A stretch of 8,398 bases of DNA, taken from the NCBI GenBank assembly GCA_020442965.1, contig JAGRJB010000228.1, positions 1 through 8,398 of the forward strand, read 5' to 3'. The notes under the pieces were generated by a model. It saw only the letters and a list, made by a program, of their open reading frames with translations. It was not told the origin of the DNA and ran no database searches. The translations under genes and the position numbers were made by a program. This DNA comes from Pseudomonadales bacterium. Lineage in GTDB: Bacteria > Pseudomonadota > Gammaproteobacteria > Steroidobacterales > Steroidobacteraceae. Below are positions 1-5,688 of this stretch, in pieces (position 1 is the stretch's first letter; the number at the start of each line of letters is the position of its first letter).

Positions 1-374
1 TGCGGTTCTGCGGCTTTCAGGACAACGTGGCGGACTATCTCGCTGCGGCCGACCTGTTCGTGAGTCCTTCGCTGCAAGAGGGGTTGCCGATGGTCCTGCT
101 GGAAGCGATGGCCGCTGGCCTGCCGATTCTGTCGACCAGCGTGGGCCAGATTCCGAAAGTCATGCAGGACGACCACGACGGCTTGCTCATTGCACCAGGC
201 GAGGTCGATGCATTGCACGCCGCGTTGGCACGACTCATGGCAAGTCCCTGGGATCGTGAGCGCTGGTCGGCGCAGGCGCGTCGGACGTACGCGGCGCGCT
301 TCTCCCGCGGTGCAATGGGCGGCGCTTATCTGCGTCTCTATGATGATGCGTTGCAACGCTCGCAAATCGAGTAA
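1..374 (+). CDS. Glycosyltransferase, GT4-like, C-terminal part (5' end outside window)
   Basis: The reading frame is open from the left edge (first full codon at base 3) to TAA at 372-374, about 123 residues. The GTG at 27 is internal and not the real start. Seen: a segment reading RFCGFQDNVADYLAAADLFV, then SPSLQEGLPMVLLEAMAAGLP, which carries the E-x7-E signature of the nucleotide-sugar-binding C-terminal Rossmann domain of GT-B enzymes (GT4, 'Glycos_transf_1'), then a DDHDGLLIAPGE turn and a helical tail. The family moves a sugar from an NDP-sugar onto a lipid-linked or growing glycan at the cytoplasmic side of the membrane. Donor and acceptor cannot be told from this fragment. The downstream PEP-CTERM gene and the nearby methyltransferase and galE genes suggest exopolysaccharide assembly. 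Family call is firm; the role is inferred. Confidence 0.9.
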   Translation, partial: RFCGFQDNVADYLAAADLFVSPSLQEGLPMVLLEAMAAGLPILSTSVGQIPKVMQDDHDGLLIAPGEVDALHAALARLMASPWDRERWSAQARRTYAARFSRGAMGGAYLRLYDDALQRSQIE

Positions 375-382
375 AGCGGGCT

Positions 383-401
383 CTGTCGGAGTTCTTTACA
401 G
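383..401. promoter_or_regulatory. Possible activator half-site pair upstream of the sigma-54 promoter
   Basis: CTGT at 383-386 and ACAG at 398-401 form a short inverted repeat. Read as TGTC at 384-387 and TACA at 397-400 it is a 7-of-8 match, with N9 instead of N10, to the TGTC-N10-GACA element reported for E. coli GlrR. It sits roughly 100-120 bases before the predicted transcription start, a usual distance for a sigma-54 activator. The arms are short enough to arise by chance, so this is only a candidate. Confidence 0.2.
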
Positions 402-442
402 GAGCCTCCAGTCGAGTTTGGTTTCAGGGCCGTCGTTGTTCT

Positions 443-457
443 TAAATCACTGATTTA
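443..457 (-). promoter_or_regulatory. IHF-like site in a 15-bp palindrome
   Basis: TAAATCA-C-TGATTTA is a perfect inverted repeat with 7-bp arms. On the - strand, bases 455 to 443 read AATCAG-TGAT-TTA, a full match to the IHF consensus WATCAR-N4-TTR. It lies about 17 bases upstream of the -24 element of the sigma-54 promoter, between that promoter and the region where an activator would bind. IHF bending at this place is a classic feature of sigma-54 promoters. It could instead be an operator for another dimeric regulator. Confidence 0.45.
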
Positions 458-473
458 CAACGGAAAACTTTGA

Positions 474-490
474 TTGGCACGGTCGTTGCA
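474..490 (+). promoter_or_regulatory. Sigma-54 (RpoN) -24/-12 promoter for the PEP-CTERM gene
   Basis: TTGGCACG at 474-481, four bases, then TTGCA at 486-490 match the sigma-54 consensus YTGGCACG-N4-TTGCW at every position. The invariant GG (476-477) and GC (488-489) are 12 bp apart, as required. The start of transcription would fall near 500-501, giving a 5' leader of about 36 bases that holds the ribosome binding site. No convincing sigma-70 promoter was found in the same gap. A scan by eye for this motif on both strands found no second match in the window. Such promoters need an AAA+ activator; one is encoded at 2105-3490. Confidence 0.88.
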
Positions 491-525
491 CAAATATAGC
501 TGTCAGCGATCCCGCTGTTGGTTCT

Positions 526-530
526 AAGGA
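526..530 (+). promoter_or_regulatory. Ribosome binding site of the PEP-CTERM gene
   Basis: AAGGA lies six bases before the ATG at 537. It supports that start and fits a leader beginning at the sigma-54 start site. Confidence 0.75.
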
Positions 531-536
531 AAACGA

Positions 537-1175
537 ATGAATCGCAAGTATTTTGCTCCGTTGGCTGCCGTTGGTGCCCTGCTGATCGCAGGTGCGGCCA
601 ATGCCGGCTTCGTCATTATGGACAATGGCGGCGCGCCGCTGTCTGTGATCAGCCCCATCCCCAATAACAATGACTTCCGTGCGGAATTGGCGGCAGCCGG
701 TGTCGACCAGTTCAATCTGGGTGGCAGTCTGGCGCTCTCTGCCGACTCTCTGCCGGGCGTATTTGATGTCACCGCCTTTGGCTCGGAGGCTGGGTTCGTC
801 AATCGTTTCACGCTGGGTGCCACATCGTTCACCACGCCGGGCAACCTGTCCTGGTTGCCACGTGCCGCCGGCAGTACTGCCGCCAGTGCTGGTATGGTCG
901 ACTTTGAGTTTTGCGCTCTGACGATCAGCTCCTGCCTCAACAACGCTCAGAATACCGATACGGTCAATGGTAGTTTCCAGTCCGTTGGCATGTGGGTGTC
1001 GGCTGATGGCAACACGGCCTGGTTGCTCTGGGACGACTCGGGTTCAGATGTCGACGACAACCACGATGACCTGATCATCCGCCTGACCTATCGTGTGCCG
1101 GAACCGGCGACGCTGGGCCTGCTCGGCTTGGGTCTCCTGGGCGTCGGCGCAATGCGCCGCAAGCGTACCGCGTAA
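537..1175 (+). CDS. PEP-CTERM sorting domain-containing secreted protein
   Basis: A 212-residue exported protein. Seen: a Sec signal peptide (NRK n-region, hydrophobic residues about 7-20, likely cut after A-N-A at 23), a body rich in Gly, Ser, Asn and Ala, two cysteines (126 and 133) that could form a disulfide, an acidic stretch at 167-178 (D-D-S-G-S-D-V-D-D-N-H-D-D), and a C-terminal sorting signal: V-PEP-ATL at 187-193, a Gly/Leu-rich membrane helix, then RRKR at 207-210. Known for the family: exosortase recognises and cleaves near the PEP motif, and the proteins occur beside exopolysaccharide loci. The body has no recognised catalytic domain; a structural or matrix role is inferred. The gene stands alone between its own sigma-54 promoter and an intrinsic terminator, so it is probably a single-gene transcript. 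The exosortase must be encoded elsewhere. Confidence 0.93.
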   Translation: MNRKYFAPLAAVGALLIAGAANAGFVIMDNGGAPLSVISPIPNNNDFRAELAAAGVDQFNLGGSLALSADSLPGVFDVTAFGSEAGFVNRFTLGATSFTTPGNLSWLPRAAGSTAASAGMVDFEFCALTISSCLNNAQNTDTVNGSFQSVGMWVSADGNTAWLLWDDSGSDVDDNHDDLIIRLTYRVPEPATLGLLGLGLLGVGAMRRKRTA

Positions 1176-1197
1176 AGAACCTTGGGATTGCTGATCG

Positions 1198-1231
1198 GAA
1201 CGGCGCCTTCGGGCGCCGTTCTGTTTTTTGG
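1198..1231 (+). terminator. Rho-independent terminator after the PEP-CTERM gene
   Basis: GAACGGCGCC (1198-1207) and GGCGCCGTTC (1212-1221) pair perfectly over 10 bp around a stable C(UUCG)G tetraloop, followed by a T-rich tract TGTTTTTT. It starts 22 bases after the stop codon and isolates this transcript from the methyltransferase gene. Confidence 0.93.
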
Positions 1232-1244
1232 ATGCCCATAAGTT

Positions 1245-1252
1245 GCTAGGCT
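1245..1252 (+). promoter_or_regulatory. Possible extended -10 element before the methyltransferase gene
   Basis: TTGCTAGGCT at 1243-1252 contains TG-C-TAGGCT, an extended -10-like motif, with no recognisable -35 box. The same 10-mer occurs at 7883-7892 before the lipoprotein gene. As the gap of about 100 bases follows a strong terminator, a promoter is needed here. The TGGCACG directly after it (1252-1258) lacks the matching -12 element and is not a sigma-54 promoter. Confidence 0.3.
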
Positions 1253-1280
1253 GGCACGTGCGGCCAATCGTCTGCGCTTT

Positions 1281-2108
1281 GTGGAGCTGACCCCATCCGT
1301 GGCTACGACCGAGCATGGACCCGATCGATCTCGCGACGTCCAGGCGGGGGCGCTGACCAGCGTCGCCGACTGGGACCCCTACTACGAAGGCCTGGATCTC
1401 GACCGTATCGACTCCCTCTCACGTGGGCCCTCGGTTTTCGATGAGTATCTCAGCGGTCGCACCGGCTGCGTGTTCGAACTCGGTTGTGGCGGCAGCCCGC
1501 TGCTCGCGCGCGGCGCGCGCTTTGGTTGGCAGGTCGCGGGCGTTGATTTCTCTGCGCCAAGTCTGGCCTGTCTGCAGCGGTATCTGGCGCAGCAGCAGCT
1601 GCCTGCCGGACGCTTCATTCTCGGTGATATTTTCACGGCGGACGTAGCGTCGTTCGCCGAATCGGCTGACATGATCGTTTCGGCTGGCTTTCTCGAGCAC
1701 TTCGAGAATCCGACGCCAATCCTCAAGAAGTGGTCCGCCGTATTGCGGCCAGGCGGTTTGGTCGTTAGTGCCATCCCGAATCTGTTAGGGATAAATGCCA
1801 AGGTATTCGCCAAGTACGACGTGCCCTTCTGGCGGCAGCACGTGGCTTTCGATCCGGCGGCGCTCGATCGGATGCACGTCGACGCCGGTTTACAGATCGC
1901 GCGGCAGGCTGCCTACGTTGGCCGCTACGATATTCACATGCTCGTGCCGTGGAAGAACATCGCACGCAGATTCCCACATCCGCAGCTCTACCGCTTCTTC
2001 AAGCTGGCTACCTACTTTGGCATTGGCGTGCCGCTGAGTAAATTGCCGCTGTCGCCGTCGAAGCGATTTTCGCCCTACGTTCTCGGCGTGTACAAGAAGA
2101 CCGGCTAG
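1281..2108 (+). CDS. Class I SAM-dependent methyltransferase
   Basis: Up to 275 residues with the seven-strand methyltransferase fold (Methyltransf_11/23 type). Seen: motif I VFELGCGG at 64-71 (SAM-binding glycine loop), acidic post-I AGVDF at 86-90, GDIF at 115-118 (motif II region), DMIVSAGFLEHF at 130-141 and the late LRPGGLVV at 155-162. The C-terminal third (about 170-275) is family-specific and probably forms the substrate pocket. No membrane helix or signal is apparent. The start is uncertain: GTG at 1281 has no Shine-Dalgarno, while the in-frame GTG at 1299 has GGAG at 1283-1286, 12 bases upstream, and would give 269 residues. The substrate is unknown; its place beside a glycosyltransferase and a PEP-CTERM gene suggests methylation of a sugar or glycan precursor. 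The gene converges with the regulator gene on the other strand and overlaps it by four bases. Confidence 0.88.
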   Translation: MELTPSVATTEHGPDRSRDVQAGALTSVADWDPYYEGLDLDRIDSLSRGPSVFDEYLSGRTGCVFELGCGGSPLLARGARFGWQVAGVDFSAPSLACLQRYLAQQQLPAGRFILGDIFTADVASFAESADMIVSAGFLEHFENPTPILKKWSAVLRPGGLVVSAIPNLLGINAKVFAKYDVPFWRQHVAFDPAALDRMHVDAGLQIARQAAYVGRYDIHMLVPWKNIARRFPHPQLYRFFKLATYFGIGVPLSKLPLSPSKRFSPYVLGVYKKTG

Positions 2109-3490
2109 CGCGACTTGAAGTCTTCCGGGGTCAGTTGATGCCGGCCCAACAGCTTGTAGAAATCGGTGCGATTGCGCTTGGCAAGCCGCGCCGCCTGACT
2201 CACATTGCCACCCGTGATCTGCAGGATCTGCGAGAGATAGCTGCGCGTGAATTCATCGCGTGCCTCATCGAAGGAGGGTAGCCGGCCCTGCGTGCCGCCT
2301 AGCGATTGCTGCACCAGTTCCACCGGAATGATCGGCGTTTGCGACAGCGCGACGTTCTGGCGCACGACGTTTGCCAGCTGGCGGATGTTGCCGGGCCAGT
2401 CGGCTGTGGCCAGGAGCTCGACGGCTTCGGGCGCGTAGATCTTGCGCACACCGCTCTCCTTGGTGATCGCGGCGAGAAAGTGCGACACCAGCAGCGGAAT
2501 GTCCTCGCGTCGTCGATTGAGCGGGGGCATTTCGATATGCACGACATTGAGTCGATAGTACAGATCCTCACGGAATTGACCCGCCATCATCAATTGCTGC
2601 AAGTCGCGGTGTGTCGAGGAGATGACGCGCACGTTGACGGCAATAGCATCGGTGATGCCGATTGGCCGAATGACGTTTTCCTGCAGGACGCGTAACAGCT
2701 TGACTTGCAGGCGCATCGGCATATCGCCGATTTCGTCTAACAACAGTGTGCCGCCATCGGCGGCCTGAAACAGGCCCTTGTGATCGCGGATAGCCCCGGT
2801 GAACGACCCTTTGGCGTGGCCAAACAACTCGGACTCGAGCAGATTCTCGGCCATCGCGCTGCAATTGATGGCGACGAACGGCTTGCTGCGGCGCGGACTC
2901 GCCCGATGTATGGCGCGTGCCAGGAGTTCCTTGCCGGTGCCGCTCTCGCCGGTAATCAGCACCCGAGCGTCGGTGCCCGCAACCATGTGCGCTTGGGAGA
3001 GTTTTTCTTCGACGACGGAACTGCGCGTGATGATTTCCGCACGCCAGTCTTCGTCATTCTCGCTGAAACCGGATATGCGCAGCGCTTTTTGCACCTGGTC
3101 GAGCAGTTCCTGCTTGTCGACCGGTTTGGTCAGAAACCCGAAAGCTCCCATTTGCGTCGCCTGTACGGCGTCGGGAATCGTGCCGTGCGCAGTCAGAATA
3201 ATCACCTTCAACCCCGGGTAGCGCACCTGCAGCTCCTTGAGCAAGCCGATACCGTCCATCTGGTCCATACGCAGATCGGTAATGACGAGCTCCGGTCGGA
3301 AACGCGCGGTGGCAGCGAGGGCGAGGGCGCCGCTTTCGACCGCCTCGACCTCGTAGTTTTCGGCGCGCAAACGGATCGTCAGCAGCCGCAATAGGCCTGG
3401 ATCGTCGTCGACGACCAATATGCGCGCCTTGCGCTTGTTGCTGCCAAGGTGGCTGTTGGGCGGGCTGGCGAGCGGCATGGCGACTTGCAT
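2105..3490 (-). CDS. glrR: Sigma-54-dependent response regulator, GlrR (QseF)-like
   Basis: A 461-residue NtrC-family activator. Seen in order: receiver domain about 22-137 (acidic VVDDD pocket 26-30, phospho-acceptor D72 in TDLRM, T100, K122), AAA+ domain about 155-385 (Walker A GESGTGKE 181-188, sigma-54 contact loop GSFTGA 228-233, Walker B GGTLLLDE 246-253, arginine-finger region [10 protein letters not shown] 307-315, WPGNIRQL 365-372), and a Fis-type helix-turn-helix about 420-457. Similarity to E. coli GlrR as I recall it runs end to end, including DLRM-D-MDG, LTAHG-IPDAV and NRT-FYKLL near the C-terminus. Known role: once phosphorylated by GlrK it oligomerises, hydrolyses ATP and opens sigma-54 holoenzyme promoters. 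It is last in a three-gene operon; its ATG overlaps the QseG-like stop as TGATG, suggesting translational coupling. No Shine-Dalgarno is evident, and M5 is an alternative start. The contact loop has Ser in place of the usual Ala of GAFTGA. Confidence 0.93.
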   Translation of the reverse strand: MQVAMPLASPPNSHLGSNKRKARILVVDDDPGLLRLLTIRLRAENYEVEAVESGALALAATARFRPELVITDLRMDQMDGIGLLKELQVRYPGLKVIILTAHGTIPDAVQATQMGAFGFLTKPVDKQELLDQVQKALRISGFSENDEDWRAEIITRSSVVEEKLSQAHMVAGTDARVLITGESGTGKELLARAIHRASPRRSKPFVAINCSAMAENLLESELFGHAKGSFTGAIRDHKGLFQAADGGTLLLDEIGDMPMRLQVKLLRVLQENVIRPIGITDAIAVNVRVISSTHRDLQQLMMAGQFREDLYYRLNVVHIEMPPLNRRREDIPLLVSHFLAAITKESGVRKIYAPEAVELLATADWPGNIRQLANVVRQNVALSQTPIIPVELVQQSLGGTQGRLPSFDEARDEFTRSYLSQILQITGGNVSQAARLAKRNRTDFYKLLGRHQLTPEDFKSR

Positions 3491-4140
3491 CAGGGGGTAC
3501 GTCCTTCCGGTTGCGAGGTGCGGTTCTTCATCGTCTGTTCGATGCGCGAAATCGCATCGAGCTTCGCTTGCGCATCTTCCAGCTGCCGCTTGAGCCGAGC
3601 GTTTTCTTCACTTTCGGCCGTCAGTCGACGATTCAGTTGCGCAACACGATCACGCTCACTGCGATCTGTTTCCGCTTGCGTACGCTTCACTTCAGACTGC
3701 AGTGCCTGGTATCGATCGATCAACGACAACTGCAGATAGGCGAGCGCTCGCTCGGCGGGCAGCAAAGTTTCAGGGCTAGCGAGTACTTCACGCAACAGTC
3801 GCTGTGCGCCGACAGGGTCGAATTGATTGTGGCCCGGTGTCGACAATGCGAGTCCGTAGCGCAAAAGGCGGCTCGGTGTGGGAGCAGCGGCCTGCTCGGA
3901 CTGGAGTTTCGCCAGGATTTCGGCCTGCTCGGCAGCACTGCCGCTCGCGAGCTTCAGGAGCGTATCGAGGTACGAGCTGATGATCGAGCCTTCGATCGCG
4001 GCCTGATCGACCGGTGGCGCTGGTGCCGGCACACGCGACTTGCCCGCGAAATTGGCACACCCGCAGAGCACGCCGAATGCAACCAGGGTGAATACGAATT
4101 GCAATCGACAAACAATGTGCGGGCTGTTGTTACGCCGCAT
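3490..4140 (-). CDS. qseG: QseG-like outer-membrane lipoprotein of the GlrK/GlrR system
   Basis: 216 residues from the ATG at 4140. This start is preferred over the longer frame beginning at 4242 because AGGAG lies seven bases upstream and a proper lipoprotein signal follows: basic n-region, hydrophobic residues 12-26, lipobox L-C-G-C with Cys28 as the lipidated residue and Ala at +2, which favours the outer membrane. Then come a Pro/Ala linker (37-44), a helical central part (46-145) and a charged coiled coil about 148-205. Sequence is weakly conserved in this family, so the name rests on position between kinase and regulator, lipoprotein signal, size (E. coli QseG is about 237 residues) and the helical C-terminus. 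In E. coli QseG works with the kinase QseE/GlrK at the envelope. The gene overlaps the kinase stop by 11 bases and the regulator start by one base. Confidence 0.8.
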   Translation of the reverse strand: MRRNNSPHIVCRLQFVFTLVAFGVLCGCANFAGKSRVPAPAPPVDQAAIEGSIISSYLDTLLKLASGSAAEQAEILAKLQSEQAAAPTPSRLLRYGLALSTPGHNQFDPVGAQRLLREVLASPETLLPAERALAYLQLSLIDRYQALQSEVKRTQAETDRSERDRVAQLNRRLTAESEENARLKRQLEDAQAKLDAISRIEQTMKNRTSQPEGRTP

Positions 4141-5596
4141 GCGCACGCTCCTGAGCCGCCGTATTGCTCGCAACAATCGGCATTTGGATACAGAAATGAG
4201 CACCTGGGTAGACCCCGTCGAGGATCTCGATGGTGCCGCCATGCGCGTGTGCGAACTCTAGGACCACTGACAAGCCGATGCCTGTGCCTTTCACAAAGCC
4301 CCCGGACGGTGCCTTGCCAGTGTAGAACGCCTCGAAAATGCGCGCCCGCTCGGCGCGTGGAATCCCTGGTCCCGAGTCAGCCACGTCGATCCGCAGTTGG
4401 TTCATGGTCGAGACCGCATGCAGATAAATCGTGCCGCCTTTGGGCGAATACTTTATGGCGTTCGATAGCAGATTCTCGAAGATCAGTCGCACCTTGCCGC
4501 GATCGGCCCGCAATCGCGCATCCTCGATCTTTACGTCGAGCCGCACACGTTGCGAGATCACCGCGAGCTGCTGACTCTCGAGTACCTGTTTCACCAGCGG
4601 TCGCAAGCGGAACTCTGAAAGTTCGAGACCGATGCTCTCTTTTTGCCAGGCGCTGAACGACAAGAGGTTTTCGATCAGTCGTTGCAGCTTGATGCCGTTG
4701 TCGCGCAGGATAGCGACGACCTCGCGTTGATTGTTATCGAGCGCTCCGACCGCGCCGTCCATCAGAAGTTCCGTTCCTTCGCGGATGTTGGCGAGCGGCG
4801 TCTTCAGCTCGTGCGACATGTGCCGCAGGAACTTGTTACGTTCTTCGGCCAGATCGACCAGTCGTTGCCTGAGCCATTCCAGCTGAACACCCAGGCGCTT
4901 GAGATCGCGCGGACCCGATACTTCGATCGGGTTGTTGAACGTGCCACCGCCGAGCTCGCTGATGGCTCGGTCGATCGTCCGCAGCGGCCGACCGATCGAC
5001 AAGGTGAGCGCGAGTATCGCTACCAACGTGAGCGGAGCGAGCAGCGCCGATTGCCAGAGCATGCGTTGCTGTGCGCGATCCGTTTCGAGCCTGAGTTCGG
5101 CGAGGCGTGCGTCGACCAGCTGATTGCCGCTGGTCGCGATCTGATTGGTCAGCTCGTCCAGTTGGCCGACCTTCGCGAGTGCAGCTGCCAATTCGGCGCT
5201 ATTGGGTTTGGCATTGGCGACCTGGGCCGCGAGCGCCTCGTGCGCGGTCTGGAACTCGCGCAGCGCGCTCAAGGCGGGCTCGCGATCGAGGACGCGCGCC
5301 AGTTGCTCGCGACTTGCCTCGAGGCGAAGGTCCGCCTGCGCGTACGTGTCGAGCAGCTTCTCATCGCCCAGGACCTGATAGAGGCGCATTGTGCGTTCGA
5401 GCACGGCGACGTCGGAAAACATGCTCTGCGTCAGGCGCGCGCCCTGCACGCCCTCCAGCACGATCTCCTGGCTCGAGGCCGCAAGACGCCGGATCTGAAT
5501 CGATGCATTGACGATGGCCACGAGCAGCGGGATCGCGATGAGCGCGAGCCCAAGGAGCATCAGGCTGCTCAGGGATTGTGGACGGGGCCAACGCAT
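4130..5596 (-). CDS. glrK: Sensor histidine kinase, GlrK (QseE)-like
   Basis: 488 residues, close to E. coli GlrK (about 475). Seen: membrane segment about 11-30, a periplasmic, mostly helical sensor region about 34-175, second membrane segment about 179-202, HAMP linker about 203-255, HisKA with HMSHELKTPLANI (phospho-accepting H262), and an ATPase domain with N box around N375 (FENLLSNAIKYSPKGG), G1 ADSGPGIP 406-412 and G2 GTGIGLSVV 437-445. It would autophosphorylate at H262 and pass phosphate to D72 of the regulator encoded downstream. It differs from PrsK-type kinases of PEP-CTERM loci, which as I recall have many membrane helices and a GAF domain. It is first in the kinase-lipoprotein-regulator operon, 92 bases after galE on the same strand, so co-transcription with galE is possible. 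No clear Shine-Dalgarno precedes the ATG at 5596. Confidence 0.92.
   Translation of the reverse strand: MRWPRPQSLSSLMLLGLALIAIPLLVAIVNASIQIRRLAASSQEIVLEGVQGARLTQSMFSDVAVLERTMRLYQVLGDEKLLDTYAQADLRLEASREQLARVLDREPALSALREFQTAHEALAAQVANAKPNSAELAAALAKVGQLDELTNQIATSGNQLVDARLAELRLETDRAQQRMLWQSALLAPLTLVAILALTLSIGRPLRTIDRAISELGGGTFNNPIEVSGPRDLKRLGVQLEWLRQRLVDLAEERNKFLRHMSHELKTPLANIREGTELLMDGAVGALDNNQREVVAILRDNGIKLQRLIENLLSFSAWQKESIGLELSEFRLRPLVKQVLESQQLAVISQRVRLDVKIEDARLRADRGKVRLIFENLLSNAIKYSPKGGTIYLHAVSTMNQLRIDVADSGPGIPRAERARIFEAFYTGKAPSGGFVKGTGIGLSVVLEFAHAHGGTIEILDGVYPGAHFCIQMPIVASNTAAQERAHAA
4148..4152 (-). promoter_or_regulatory. Ribosome binding site that sets the QseG-like start
   Basis: On the - strand AGGAG reads from 4152 to 4148, seven bases before the ATG at 4140 and inside the last codons of the kinase gene. 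It decides the start in favour of the form with a clean lipoprotein signal. Confidence 0.7.
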
Positions 5597-5688
5597 CGCA
5601 TCATTCTAGACGACCTACGCGACCGAGACGACCAACGCGGGAAGGGACCGCCCTGGGGGGGATTGAGAGGGTATATGACCTGTGCCGC
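5597..5688 (-). other. Gap between galE and glrK, no RNA gene or sigma-54 promoter seen
   Basis: This 92-base gap holds a run of seven G on the + strand (5655-5661) and, on the - strand, a TAGAAT (5608-5603) that is too close to the kinase start to be a convincing -10 box and has no good -35. No terminator hairpin follows galE. In E. coli the sRNA gene glmY with a sigma-54 promoter precedes glrK; neither is visible here. Confidence 0.5.

Noticed and set aside
229..246. TTGGCACG...ATGGCA inside the glycosyltransferase gene.
   Set aside because: GG to GC spacing is off by one and it lies in coding sequence.
1252..1268. TGGCACG followed by GCCAA, looking like a second sigma-54 promoter before the methyltransferase.
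   Set aside because: The -12 half does not match; the bases 12 from GG are CA, not the required GC.
2780..3394. Open frame of 204 codons on the + strand within the regulator gene.
   Set aside because: Antisense shadow of conserved receiver and AAA+ codons; no motif, no ribosome binding site.
3490..4242. Longer 250-residue form of the QseG-like protein.
   Set aside because: The extra N-terminus overlaps the kinase gene by over 100 bases and hides the lipoprotein signal; ATG at 4140 has a good Shine-Dalgarno.
5603..5608. TAGAAT on the - strand as a -10 box for glrK.
   Set aside because: No -35 at 16-18 bases and a start would fall on the ATG; co-transcription with galE is at least as likely.
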